From contig NC_062240.1 in assembly GCF_905475465.1 (NCBI RefSeq), positions 10,431,001 through 10,495,000 on the forward strand: 64,000 bases of DNA, given 5' to 3'. Position 1 is the stretch's first letter. Every line of letters begins with the position of its first letter. The notes under the pieces were generated by a model, which had not been told where the DNA came from, did no database searches, and saw nothing but the letters and a program-made list of their open reading frames with translations. The translations under genes and the position numbers were made by a program. This stretch comes from Pieris napi (Eukaryota > Arthropoda > Insecta > Lepidoptera > Pieridae). Below, piece after piece: positions 23,035-35,320 of the stretch.

Positions 23035-23330
23035 ATAACAGAACAAAGCTTAATATTCGGTAGCGAGCTGATCAATTAAAAAAAAGCATTGTTACCTGAT
23101 CTGATACCTTAACTTCTATTGTACTAATATAACAATGTTGTTGTTTAGCTTAAAAATAAGCAATAAATTACTAGTAAAATCTAAAATTAGAAGTGTAATA
23201 TTTTTACTTTTTTTGTAACATTTGTGTTTACCGTAATTGTCATTTATTTTAGAAAATATAGCTTATAACATATACTGTAGATATAGCATTATATATCATG
23301 TGGTGAACTTTAATAAATAAATAGACAAGT
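23035..23330 (-). repeat. Dispersed repeat family X, copy B (inverted)
   Basis: The reverse complement begins TTATTAAAGTTCACCACAT and passes through ATGCTATATCTACAGTATA, TTACTAGTAATTTATTGC and GATCAGCTCGCTACCGAAT. This is the same order as copies A and C, and it is the longest intact copy for defining the family. Confidence 0.6.
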
Positions 23331-23389
23331 ATACTATAGTAAAAGAAATCTTGTATTATCCATTGATTTCCGTTTCATTGAATATTTGT

Positions 23390-23565
23390 AGAAATCAAGT
23401 TAGATAGAAAAAAGTGGATAGAAGATATTGCGTAAGCAGGAAGTGACCATTCACTTAACGGAAGAAAGCCATGGATAGAGAAATTTAGAAAAGGCTGGAG
23501 GAGGCCTTTACCCGTGAAGCTCCGATCAATAATATTGAAGGAAGTTAGGATATCGAATAACAAGA
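23390..23565 (+). mobile_element. Possible LINE C-terminal fragment
   Basis: The plus strand reads KKWIEDIA followed by HSLNGRKPWIEKFRKGW-like residues, resembling the last domain of RTE-type LINE proteins. It is short and frame-disturbed; low confidence. Confidence 0.25.
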
Positions 23566-23573
23566 AAAAAATG

Positions 23574-23899
23574 TATATGTTAACGTAAAATTGTAAACAC
23601 CGTTAGATTGTAATCTATCTCGCGAGATTATAAACTGTCGAAAGATTGTGAACCTCAGCGTACTGCTTACAATTTAACGTATTATTATTCGGTAGATTGT
23701 ACTACACTAACTTAGTTATCATTCAAACTTCTTTGGTCAATTACAGATTAATTTTACTTCCCAACAATTTCATATAACTACCGAATAATAATACGTTAAA
23801 TTGCAAGCAGTTCGTTGAGGTTCACAATCTTTCGACAGTTTACAATCTCGCGAGATAGATTACAATCTAACGGTGTTTACAATTTTACGGTGACATATA
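23574..23899. mobile_element. MITE with ~120-bp terminal inverted repeats, complete copy
   Basis: The left arm 23,574-23,696 and right arm 23,777-23,899 are near-perfect reverse complements, separated by about 80 bp. Each arm contains the inner palindrome TCTCGCGAGA and, near its inner border, CTACCGAATAATAATACG or its complement. The ends carry TATATGTCACCGTAAAATTG (right) and the same with a few changes (left). There is no ORF. A second, broken copy lies at 44,320-44,528. I cannot assign a superfamily. Confidence 0.85.
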
Positions 23900-24177
23900 A
23901 CAAATCTAAACTGTATATTTAACATTTGTATAGATTGGAAATAAATGGGCTTTAATCTAATTACAAGTATCGTAAATATTTACATTTAAAATTTACCTTC
24001 TCGATAAAAGCTCATAGCCTTTAGGTCAAAATTAAATACGTAATCAAGATTCACAATATTTAAGTTTTCCGTCGACTTCAATTTAAGTTTCTCAATTCAG
24101 TTAAATATTTACATACTTTTAAACTAGGAATAATTTACCCTTATAAAAACATTTGTACACAATAGAACTTTTGTTAT

Positions 24178-24490
24178 AGAACAGGAGGCAAAGAGGCAGT
24201 AGGCTCATCTAATGTTAAGTGATACTGCTGCCCATGGATACTCCCAATACCAGAGGGCTCACGAGTGCGTTGCCGGCCTTTTAAGAACTGGTACGCTCTT
24301 TTCTTTAAAAAACTTTATGTTTCTGGGAAGGAATTTCGTTTGAAGAGTATTTCATAAATATTTTCATAAATGATTTAAAATTATTCGTGGCTTACAGATA
24401 GGTGGAGCTGTTCTGTGCTCTGTCAACTGCAACCTGTCAATTCTTTCCTACATCCTTTGAAACTGTGGCGCTCCTTGAATTTTTTCACCG
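24178..24490 (-). repeat. GGCAACGC-family repeat, extended copy (inverted)
   Basis: It shows TTAAGTGATACTGC, CCCATGGATACTC, GAGTGCGTTGCCGGCCTTT, AAGAACTGGTACGCTC and then the long extension (GAATTTCGTTTGAAGAGTAT to ACTGTGGCGCTCC) shared with 20,995-21,176. Confidence 0.68.
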
Positions 24491-25090
24491 AGTCGAATTG
24501 GCAAAACTACACTTTTAATTGAAGATTTCTATGAAATCATATAATTGTCTATTGAAGTTGTAATGTTTAAGAGGTAGAACAAATTTCTAACGCCTTGCAC
24601 TCCCCACATGTAACATCAATTACAGCAAGGTGTTCGTCAAACGTGCCGAAAGTAACCCCTTCAGTGTGAAGTGCCCGCTGTACTGCATTTGTTCGGGCCC
24701 CGTGAACTTTATATTTTTATTGTCTAAACAGCGGGTGTGATAGAGCCATTATACTTTGCATACGTGCCAAAGTGCGATTTCAATGACAACGTCTGCGCTA
24801 GGGTTGGCAAATCACAAATTTCAATTGAGACACAAAAACAATACAATAATATGGTAATATGACTTATATTTTTTAGAGCGTTTCAACACTTAAAAGGCCG
24901 GCAACACACTTGCGAGCCTTCTTGCAATATCCGTGGCTGCATTGCTTTAACCCCCGTTTAAAATAAAATAAATAATCGTTACTCTTACTCGAAATGGTTT
25001 ACTTGTAACATATTAAGATATAAAAGACTTCCGTAGTTCGAATTAGGTAACCGACCACAAACTCATTTCTTCTATATGAATTGATAAACT
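24491..25090. other. Intergenic with one short repeat fragment
   Basis: It holds a GGCAACGC-family fragment at 24,886-24,945 (ACACTTAAAAGGCCGGCAAC, ACTTGCGAGCC). The rest shows no supported feature. Confidence 0.45.
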
Positions 25091-25094
25091 GAAA

Positions 25095-25225
25095 TCTATC
25101 AGATGACAGCCCTGTACGCAAAGGTGCCGGCAAGTCTTTGAGCCTTTGATCCCGACGAGACGCTTCACGCCTTTCGCGAACCCTCATTGATCCTGCTTTG
25201 TTCATTCACAATTGTAGCGCATGCA
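25095..25225. repeat. Duplicated ~130-bp element, copy 1
   Basis: It is strongly similar to 26,168-26,298. The conserved core at about 25,143-25,207 reads GCCTTTGATCCC, GAGACGCTTCACGCC, TTTCGCGA and CCCTCATTGATC, then GCTTTGTTCATTCA. I count about three or four differences over the core 68 bases. It includes one optimal TCF-type site (CCTTTGATC). Confidence 0.7.
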
Positions 25226-26167
25226 ACGAGTGACATAACGACGAACAAGCGTAAAAAAATTAATATGTCAAGCTGATGAATAAAAACAATAGCTAATCAA
25301 AGCTGATAACAGAAAATTTGCATTACATGGTAATAAGTTACTTGTTTTTGTTTACAAAAAGAACATAAACGTGAGTATAAATGTTATCTACGTTTGTATG
25401 TACACATATGTAAAGAAACTAATATGTTTCTTTATTATATACTAGATGGCGCTAGCAGCCATCGCGGTCGGCAAAAGCAGTTGGTTTGAAGTTGAAAGAA
25501 GTAAACGTCATCGTGAATGAATTCAATATTGTTTGAGGTTATTGTATAAAGCTTAACAAGGGATTGATAATTTTAATAATTGACTTTTAATGTCGTTTCT
25601 TTATTTTTAAGAAGGATAGTGTTATTTAAGTTAAAGATAATGTAATTAGTATAATGCGTAAGTACTAAAATAAAAATCTTTATTTTCAGAGCAACACAAT
25701 TGTTTATTTGATTTTCAGTTCCAAATAAAATAATATATATTATCTTACACATATATATAATAAACAATTATTACTAGAAGGCTCGCGAATGCTTTTATTT
25801 AATTCGTACTCCTACAACGTAAGTTATGAAATAAACTAAAGATATGTATATCCCAAGATTGGATACATTATATAATAATCCTAACACTTTACTTCTTACT
25901 GCTAAAAGCAGGTAGGTACCAACATTTACGAAACTTAGGAAAGGAAAATCGTGTGATGGAGTGTAAGTCAGGGTATGTACGTGAGGGTGTGTATGCAGGC
26001 TTATGATGCAGATAATTTAGCGCTATGGATATTCGTAATACTCCTTAATCATATTCCACGACAGCTTAAACAAGTAGCCGGCATTTGTTTGAAAAATCGA
26101 TTGGGTTTATTACCTGTTTAACGTAGCCCTTATGTATATAAATGAAACATTTTTTAATTTATAAATT
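25226..26167. other. AT-rich spacer between the duplicated elements
   Basis: No gene is seen. The frame at 25,573-25,767 (minus) is a low-complexity Ile/Asn/Lys chance ORF. Confidence 0.4.
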
Positions 26168-26298
26168 CTATGTCCAGTGGCAGCCCTAAGTAGGTACGGC
26201 GAGTTTCTGAGCGCCTTTGATCCCAACGAGACGCTTCACGCCTTTCGCGAGCCCTCATTGATCTTGCTTTGTTCATTCATCGTTTGTATCGCGACAAA
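26168..26298. repeat. Duplicated ~130-bp element, copy 2
   Basis: Direct repeat of 25,095-25,225, same orientation, 1.07 kb away. Similarity begins at GGCAGCCCT and fades after the CATTCAT / TGTA.CGC block. In the minus-strand frame that stays open in both copies, the few differences change amino acids rather than being silent, which argues against coding. Confidence 0.7.
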
Positions 26299-27240
26299 TT
26301 AAATGTGGTACATGCTATTATTATCTAGCTTCTGAATATGTAACAAGTGTTCGTATAAACATTTTACGACCACATAATGCTGAACGATATGACGGCATCC
26401 GTTAATATTTACTCCTGTTTTATAATAAGTTATATTAAATGGGATTAAATATATTTAAACCTAGCTACACATACATATAATATAACATTGACTAATTTAA
26501 AATATTAAATACTCTGCGGTTCTATAAAGCTTTTCTCGGGAAGTACGACTTTTAAAAGGAAAAATATTTTTGTATTAGACATGTACAATGTATTAGTATT
26601 AGATATGACAATACCATGCTATTGTCGACTTTTGATAGATATTGGTGTCTTCTGTAAAACTTTATTAAATGACTTTGGTCTATTATCAAAAGTTTCTGCT
26701 GCGTACGGGATTAAGGAATTTGTATTAGTTCTTTTTATACTTTGGGTTACACTGTCGTAATTTCAAACAGAACAGAATTTCTTGAAAATATCATTTAGCC
26801 GTTCATCAGGGATAACGTAGGGATCACCGATTCTTTCCAATCACTAGTTTTAGAGCGTATTCAAACAATCAAATCTCTCCTCTTTATAATGTTAGTATAC
26901 TAAGTATTTATACGCAATCAAGCAAATCTCAGTCATTCGCTATAATATGAGAAGAATTAATTAAATTTAGTAATGAAATAAAAATGCTTATTTGCTATTT
27001 GTGTTCGTACTCTTATTTAAATAACTTCAGTAAAGATCATAAAGAAAGAATGCATTAACTAGTCCTTCAAATGCATAAAATTGTATTAATAATTTTCAGA
27101 CGATAATATATCGCTATACAAAACTAATTCTCTTAGCGTCACAACTCGAAAGCGGATGTCAAAAGTTGAAGGCAAGGTGCGAACGTTTCTGGCGTGAAAT
27201 TGTACAAATAAATAGCGGTAAAGATAACAAATTATGGGGA
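26299..27240. other. Intergenic, nothing recognised
   Basis: AT-rich with no supported ORF, RNA gene or repeat. Confidence 0.4.
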
Positions 27241-27345
27241 AATTGCTAATGATGAGCGGAGCGGGGCCGCGGGCGGTGCATTAAGCCGGCGGCAAACATC
27301 AAAGGACTCTTTGACCGTGCCGACTCCCACACCCCCTGTAAGCCA
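27241..27345. promoter_or_regulatory. GC-rich patch with paired CTTTGA sites and a helper word
   Basis: CGGCGGC (27287-27293), TCAAAG (27299-27304) and CTTTGA (27309-27314) lie within 28 bp. They sit in a CpG-rich island of about 70 bp in an otherwise AT-rich stretch. The arrangement matches a bipartite Pangolin site: helper followed at 5 bp by an HMG site, then a second HMG site in the opposite orientation. Confidence 0.4.
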
Positions 27346-27563
27346 GCGTTCACAGACACAGATACGTTTCAATTTCGCCACTTCATTATCACTTCATTAT
27401 ATTTAGTATGGAGAATTGATTTAAGTCTTCACTGGCTAGATGGTTATTAGTATAATTAAAATGTCAATCTTAAACTCAGTTTCAAATCGAATTCTATTCT
27501 ATTTTTGGTTAGTTAGTGTATTTTTAATTTTGCAACTCTAATGTTCAACTTACAGAGCAACTT

Positions 27564-27868
27564 GAGCAGTGTTGGCTTAGTGGCTTCAGCGTGCGATTCC
27601 TAGCCCTGAGATCGTAAGTTCGATCCCCGGATGTGCACCATATACCAATGGACTATCTTTCTAAGTGCGCATTAAACATTCGCTCAAACGGTAAAGGATA
27701 ACATCGTGAGGAAGCCGGCTTGCCTTAGACCCAAAAAGTCGACGGTGTGTGACAGGTACAGGAGGCTGATCATCTTCTTGCCTATTAGATTGACAAATGA
27801 TCATGAAACTGATACAGAACTCTGAGGCAGACCAAACCTAAAAATGTTGTAGCGCTACCGTTTTTTTT
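27564..27868 (+). repeat. tRNA-derived SINE copy 6
   Basis: Full length with a diverged head (GCGATTCCTAGCCCTGAG). The B-box is AGTTCGATCCCC and the tail ends in TTGTAGCGCTACC and a T-run. Confidence 0.88.
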
Positions 27869-30375
27869 CTTGTTTAACTTACAAAAATAAAATAACTCTT
27901 CGATATTTCAAAAAATCATTATATACGTTACAAACGAATAACTAAAACTTTGTTTAATACTTCATCCAAAATACCTTTCTTAGCAGTAATGAATTTCAGT
28001 TAAAAAAAAATTTCTAGTCTCTTAAAAAATTTCTCTACACCGTTTGCCTTCTACTAAAATATAAAACACGATATCGTAAATGAGCCTTAAGAGCTATAAA
28101 GGCAATTAATCAATATATACATTAGGGCAACCGCGCTACCGGTCACCGGGCATCAAAGAGTTTTTGTGACGATACAATTTTGGCAAACTGCAATACAACT
28201 AATTGAATTTGATTTACGCATGTAATAACTTAATATGTCGCCTACCAATCAATAAATGAAACTAATGGATATTTTTCAATTAATCCTCACTTTGTCTGAT
28301 TACAAAGAGATAAATACAATTTTTCAAAATCGGTTATATTGACCAAATCAAAGGCCCCGGCTGAATTCTATTGTATTAGGTACTTAATATTTAAACGTCA
28401 TCGGCTGTTACGACTATCGGTTTTTACGACCAAATATGAGTAGTCCCTTCGATGTCGTTATAACAGATCAGACAGATAATTCTAATAATATAATTGTCAA
28501 AGGAGTCCCGAGGAGGAAAAATATTTATCCGTCATACTATTATAGAGAGGTTTTTACAGTGATGATTCTTCTTACCAAAGATCGACCTGCAAACCCGATA
28601 TAAACATACCCAGTTCAGACAGTTGTGCCAACTCCTACAGAATGTAGGACTAAAACCTTAAAAATATTGATTAAAAACCCCTGCAGTTTTTATGGTACAC
28701 TCGGTTTGAGAGGTAATTAAATATAAATCAAAAATACAATCAAGTTGTATAAAATTTAGATCTTGGAGTATTATAGCTTTTATATATTTCCGTTATAGCC
28801 TCGCTTGGAGGTTATCTTCGGTTTAGTTTGTTGGTGGGGTTAAAGGCTTAATATAAATTGTATAGAATCGTGCGTGTTTTAAGAAAAAAATCTTGTATCC
28901 CCTAAATAAATGTACTAAATACTCCCTAAGACATCTTGAAACCTGAATTTGGGGGAAAATCTCTCTAGTTGGCATCTCTGAGTTCAGACTGAAATCGAGT
29001 CGAGGATCTCAGGATGGAAACCGAGCGCTTGCTGGAGGCGACTTGTGACTTGCAAACGATTAATTACTTTTATTTACATTAACATCGTGGACCTAATAGA
29101 GGTTGACTTCGAAAACCGCCAACGCATTAGTACTTATCTTTTTTTTAATAAAAAGAATTCAATTCAAATCTCATCTTAGAATCTCGTTTGAAGCGTTATT
29201 ATATCAGATACATAAAAAAGTGTGTATACTTATGTACACGCGTTAGAAGTAATACTTCTTTGGCGTAACAAGATAAAAATCTTTTCAAAAAGTTTATCTT
29301 TCGCCTTATTCTATGTTTGTAGAAAATCGACACTAACAATAGAAAAAAAATTTAGGTCGGTTTTTTGTGACGATGTGGGCGCGCATCGTAAAAATTTACT
29401 CTCATCATTTTACCCTAAATTATACTTTAGCGTTTTAAAAATGTCCCTTAGACGTGCGTTTTAAATTCTAGATGCGATTTCCATACTCAAAATATCTGTA
29501 GTTTATACTCTAACAAATCCATATAAGATTATTTATATGAAAAATAAATTTGATGCATGACAGAATTTTCGATACAGCAGCGCCTTGCGGTCTGCATGTA
29601 GAGTGTTGGAAGAGGCTCGTTATCACGCTCTCCGACACCGCTCCGTAACGAGTAACGAATAACGACACACTCAAGTGTTCGAGCCAACCGCTGCCGGCAT
29701 GTCTCTATCACTAGATACAGTTTGATTTGACAATCTTTTATTAAATTTGCAGCATATTTTTGAAGAGTTTTGCTAAGCTTCGAACAATGCCTGGATACTT
29801 CAGTCTCCTTGTCGGGACTTACGTTCAATACAGTTGGCATACATATGGACAATTCGATATTTCGATTGGGAACCAATATATGGGCGGAATGCTCAGACCT
29901 ACGCCTCGAGTGACACTAGACGTTGTCAAAGGAGACTGTTTGCTCCTTTGTCTTACCGGCCAATTAGTACGGGCCGTTCATTTAATTCTATCGGTCGATT
30001 AGCATTGGCCCAGGTGGTTCCTAATTGTTGTAGCAATTCGCCCCACGATAGACGTCGCAACTGAATGCAATCAATGAATTGATTTCATTATTTCCAGCAA
30101 TACAACTCTTGTTTGTTCGTGCCCTGTTTTGCATTGCGCAACGACTTGGAACTTGGAAGTTATTGTAGCACAAATCAAACAAAAGCAGTCTTAACACTGT
30201 ATTGGGACCACTCATCAGTCACATAGACTGTGCAGCGTAAGGACAATTTATAAGGAACTAAATGTTCCGGGTAAGCTGATAAAGGACAGAGAAATATACT
30301 TCAGGAGATTATTCGACAAAACGCAGACCGATTGTTACTATACCCGAGACAAGTAACACGGTTATTAACATTTTA
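27869..30375. other. Intergenic; scattered CTTTGA sites
   Basis: No gene is supported. TCAAAG words occur at about 28,151, 28,348, 28,498 and 29,928. A less AT-rich block at 29,560-30,070 is open on both strands (29,529-29,876 minus; 29,760-30,064 plus in two frames). Its translations share nothing with families I know, so it is more likely constrained non-coding DNA or an old insertion than a gene. Confidence 0.35.
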
Positions 30376-30379
30376 TAAA

Positions 30380-30620
30380 GCCAGTGCGCTACAACCTTAT
30401 AGTTCTGGCCCTCAGATTACTGTATCTGTTGTTTAATAGGCAAGTAGATGATCAGCTTTATGTGCCTGATACACACCGTCGACTTGGCCGGTTTCCTATC
30501 GGTGTTCAATCTACGAACGAGTGTTAAATGCGCACATAATCAGAAAGTTGGTGCACAACCGGGGTTCCCACCTACAACCTCAGGCATATTAGTCACACTC
30601 TGAAGCCACTAGGCCCAACA
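30380..30620 (-). repeat. tRNA-derived SINE copy 7
   Basis: A minus-strand copy with several short internal deletions. The B-box is strongly altered (GTTCCCACCTAC complement region, about 30565). Confidence 0.8.
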
Positions 30621-33116
30621 ACGCACACATATAATAGTGTCCCTACTGTTATAACAATGATAAGAGTGCGATTTATGAACTCAGATATGTGAAAATAGCC
30701 AAATATGAATTTTGTATGAAAAACATAAAATTCATACTGAAAAAGCAAAGGCCAATTCGACAAAAGTCAAAACATAGCAAAGATTAAACGCTATACGAAT
30801 ATTTTAGATACGTAACTAGGAAAGTGGATGGCGCAGCCAAATACAGTAAAAGCAATGTTACAAATCTTTGAAATGGAATCTAGAAATTGGATAAAAATAT
30901 TGGCAAAAGAAAATACTTTCAAAATATTTTTTGATTACCCATCTAAAGCCTAAAGGCCCGTATTCGAAAAGTTCCAACACATCACTCGATTTCGTAAAAT
31001 AGATCCTACGACTACGCCTTGAGAATTCAAAACTGTTTAAAACAAATTTTGGCAAGAGAATCTGCACAGCTTTTTGAGTCTAAACGGTAAAGGTCTTTAG
31101 GTAAAAAATTGTATCACAACTCTTCAAAGCTGATAGCGAAGTTATAAGCAAGTTTGTATTTATCTTGGAAGAAAGAGTTGCAGATGAATTACGAAGAGCC
31201 CGCATTCTACACAACTTTAGTATTACCGGATTGAACTGCCATCGGGGCGTGCTCTATCAATATTGGATATTGTGATCAAGAATTTGCTTCTTATACCATT
31301 CTACTCTAAATAAAATTTCATATGATTTAACTTGTATTTATTGAAAGTGTTCAGTCCAGTCAACATATGGTATCGCGGAGTTTTGTGATATTTGATGTGT
31401 TCTATACAACTGTAGTACATTTTCTCTATTATATTATTGGTATGTTTTTCGCACCTGGGATTACATTATCAAAGTTCTCATCAAAACCATAAATATTTTA
31501 TAGCCTGTTTAGATATTGTAACACTGCAGAGCAAAGTAATTTATCTTACCAATTTCCTATTCTATTATTATCGCTGTTAAAGTTTTGCCGCGTTTATTTA
31601 TTTACGTGAAACAATAATTCATCTATAATCGAATATTAACAGCATTTTATTAATACTACGCTTCTTCTAGACAGGATGTCTTCAGTGTAAAATTCATTCA
31701 ATGTAAAATAAAAAATTCTACGAGTTTTACAGTAAATAAAATAATGTAAAATTACTATGCATAATTCAAATGCCTTAATAATATTGACAAATATATAACA
31801 TTAGGTAGCTATATCTTTGTGAATATTATACCTATTCGAGGCTCAAAAAAATTACATAAATTTCAGTGGGTTACTTAAATTTCAGTTTAGTGTGTCATAC
31901 TCATCACAACATACAGTATTCATTCCATATAAATATTCACTATGTTTTTTATATATTTTATATACATATATTTATATATATATAACACATTTAATTTCAA
32001 CTTATCATAATTAAAGAATAAGGAGGGTAACGGGTGGATTTATCGCTTTCGAGCGAATAAAAAAAACATTAATATATCAAAGAAAAGAACAAAACAAACA
32101 ATTAAAACACGTAAAATTAATTATGTTAGGTATACATTAAACAATTAGAACACAGTAAATATTAGGAAAAACGCAAACAAGAACTTATAATTCTAATTAC
32201 GGAAAGTCAAGATTTCAGTACAATGGGCCCAAATTGTAACAATTCAGTGAACAGACTGCAAAGGCCGAGTCTATATTAGAGGCACGTACTCTTTGATTGC
32301 ATAGCACCTAATCTCCACTTCTTATGACTTTCCTTTGTGCAGTAAGCTGCACTTGCGACAAAGGCTTGGGTTCTGATCGCCGGCCGCCCCCTTTCCGACT
32401 TTACCATTGCACAAACGTCCTACACGGTATCACTGTGTGACTTGTTTTTTGACGTTTCATTTTGAGCTTATGAAAGGGCAACATCTGTTTACTAATAAAA
32501 AGGTGTAATTTGAAGGTCTGATCATAAAACGTAGACTAAAGATCGCGTCTATATACTTTTTATTAAAACATTGTGCCCATAGGGGTGGTCCCTTATAATA
32601 AGGACATAATAGTTTGTTTATATGATTTTCAATAATAATTTCATTTTTAATTTTCAACAAATCAAGTCCTACAAGAAAGAATAAATATTTCTTCACATTA
32701 AGGAAAATTATACGCGTCTTTGGCTGAGCCATGTAAAATCATTATAAATTCCGTATTCAGTTTATTTAAGTGTAAAAAAGACGTTAAAATATAATTACTT
32801 AAAGAGTATCTGTATTAAAACGTAGGTTTTTATAATTTGTCATTTAAAAACAGGAATATTATTTTTCAAATATATTTATCTATACTATAAATAAGAAAAG
32901 AAACTATGAGTCTAAACAATACTTTTAAACATCTGTCTGTTTTATGTAGTTTTCTGGAGTTCTAAAATAAAGTTTGTTTTTTTTTAAATGAAAGCAATAG
33001 CGAGACTCAACTTAATAAAAAATAATTATAGGATAGTAATAATTCCTGAAAACAATTGAAAAACATTTTTCATGTGTTACAATTGCTGTTACAAAGTATT
33101 GTAATATGAGTAGAGA
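30621..33116. other. Long AT-rich intergenic stretch
   Basis: I see no exon. A SINE-like fragment (GGAGGGTAACGGGTGGATTT, 32,021-32,060) resembles 12,255-12,305. A TA-rich microsatellite lies at about 31,945-31,985. The remaining ORFs are short and low in complexity. Confidence 0.4.
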
Positions 33117-33250
33117 CTAGGCGGTTACGTCGTTGTTTCCCGCGCGGGCAGTATTAGCGCACTGTCGCATCTTCAGAGGGCGGCGAGATCAAAGGATAGG
33201 TACACAGGCCGCTCCCATTGATGTCGCGCACAAAGGGAATTGATTGTTGC
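33117..33250. promoter_or_regulatory. GC-rich patch with GATCAAAGG
   Basis: A CpG-rich stretch holding GGGCGGC next to GATCAAAGG (33,188-33,196), an optimal TCF-type site, then CACAAAGGG about 35 bp on. It resembles the patches at 27,250 and 8,970. The function is inferred from the motifs. Confidence 0.35.
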
Positions 33251-35277
33251 AAACCTCTTTTTTACAAAAAGATACCTATAAAGAGGGATTGATCGCAAAT
33301 CCTCTCTCTTTGTTGAAAATATTCATTTATTTTGTTTTGAGAGGGCATGCTTCTAATTATGTTTACGTAATGATATTGTACTGTTTTGTTGGAGTAGATT
33401 ATTCAGACAATCTTTACACATCAACTGTGCCATTGAAATTTGGTATACATATCTATCTTCACCAAGTTATCCAAATTACATAAGTGGGTTGTGTTACGTT
33501 GAGTTTATTAAGAACATTATAAAGCTTTTAATGATGGAAAATGGCATATAACCTTCGACAAATTTAGTTACATTGTCTACACCATTGTCACAACTTCACT
33601 ACAGTTCGTCACAAGTACAACTGTCTACACTTCGTCACAAGTACATGTTAATCGCATTAAGGCTCCAATTTAGGAATATAAGCAAAACTGGTGGTTTTAA
33701 ATAAGTATTTTCTTTATATATTAACCATTATTCAATAGGTCACTAAATAACTTAAGCAGAACATCATGATTTAGTTAAAAATCTTTGCTTATAGCTATTA
33801 TTGTTTTGGGATATTTATAGGGAGTAATTTTGTTTGAAAATTTATTATAGAGTACCCAAAAATTTAAAATTACATAGAGGTATACATGGACCACAGCTCA
33901 TACCTCAAAACTACAAGATTGGTATTGAGTTTTTTTCATTTTGAATATAAGATGTACTTTATAGGCTTACTTGTTTGAGACAAGCCCAGTACAAGTAGTC
34001 TATTTTACTTAAGTTATTTTCAAAAACTTGATATAACTACATTATTTGATGGTTTCATCATTTTAATTTAACTTAAGAATTAACCTATTTTAATATTTGA
34101 CAAGTTTTGTAGTGTAAAAAGAATGATCAAGATTTTAAAATAAAATAGCAGAAATAATTTTTGACATCTCTTGAAACAATATTTATATAGACAAACTATC
34201 GATGGCCAGGTCCAGGTATCTTTAATTACAAAATTATATGTACTTTTAAACATTGGTACAAATATAGGTTTTTGGAAAAGGTTTAAATTTTTTTGCTAGT
34301 TTTATCTACCTCAGTTGTTCACAATTCAAGATCATAAAAATATAAAATATTCAAGATTTTGTGGAAGTGAGGACCCATAGTAATGTTGAATTACTTAGTT
34401 TGATTAAAAAAGTAATTTCAAGATACTTCTAAATATATAGCTTAAAAAAAATTGTTTGTATGTTCAACATGCTCTAAATAGCCACTATGGACATCTGATA
34501 AAGTTCTGTATTAATTATTATAAAAAACCTATCTACTTTTGTTATCTGTTTGAGATGTATGGATGGATATAGAATTAGTATAATATACTATATATATACA
34601 TATTATGTAGAAATATTGAGAAGTGATAAGTAATATTCGTTGAATTTCGAAAATGCAAGAAGCATCACAAGCGCCAATATTTTGGGCATACAGTCGACAT
34701 AACCTTTCATAATGTTATTAAACTAACAAAAAACTTTAGTATTCAAACTTGGAGCTTAAACAGAGCTAATTATTGTAATATTCCAGGTTCCTAAATGTTT
34801 ATAAATATAAAGTGTTAATTTTAGACGAAGGAATCACGAAATAAGCATCATTTTCTTACCTCATTGACACCTGAATCCTCGAGTGACTTTTACAACTTTT
34901 CACACAAAACTTAAAACTTTGGAGATAAAACTTTATCACTTCAATGTACACTTACAAACCGAATAAGCTAACAATTATTATTTTCACTAAGAAACAAACA
35001 CTGAACAACACAAATAAGTGAAAACAAAATATTATTCGAAACGAATTGACATCGCTTTCGCCATGGTCCAAATGTTGATGCTCTAATGCGCTCCCTGGTG
35101 ACAAATTCGTAAACTCAAACATTTTGTTTTGTTATTCTGAATATAATCTGTAGACGTGAACCACCAAACTGTCACAGATTACGAGTCTCAATATTTATAA
35201 GTTTTGCAACTTCTGATGGCCACAAAGTGTGAAAATTAACTATTATTTTTTAAATATAACAGTAATCTACGAAATTA
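33251..35277. other. AT-rich intergenic, nothing recognised
   Basis: No supported gene, RNA or named repeat. The plus frame at 33,244-33,483 has no family resemblance. Confidence 0.4.
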
Positions 35278-35320
35278 AACAGATGGAAGGAAGGTATCCA
35301 ACACATTCCTTCCATCTGTT
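35278..35320. repeat. Perfect 15-bp stem hairpin
   Basis: The arms 35,278-35,292 (AACAGATGGAAGGAA) and 35,306-35,320 are exact reverse complements around a 13-nt loop. The flanks are not complementary, so it is a short isolated hairpin rather than a long precursor. Confidence 0.85.

Noticed and set aside
29529..30064. 115-codon minus ORF and two plus ORFs
   Set aside because: All three overlap one block. None has a domain, signal peptide or convincing start; more likely constrained non-coding DNA or an old insertion.
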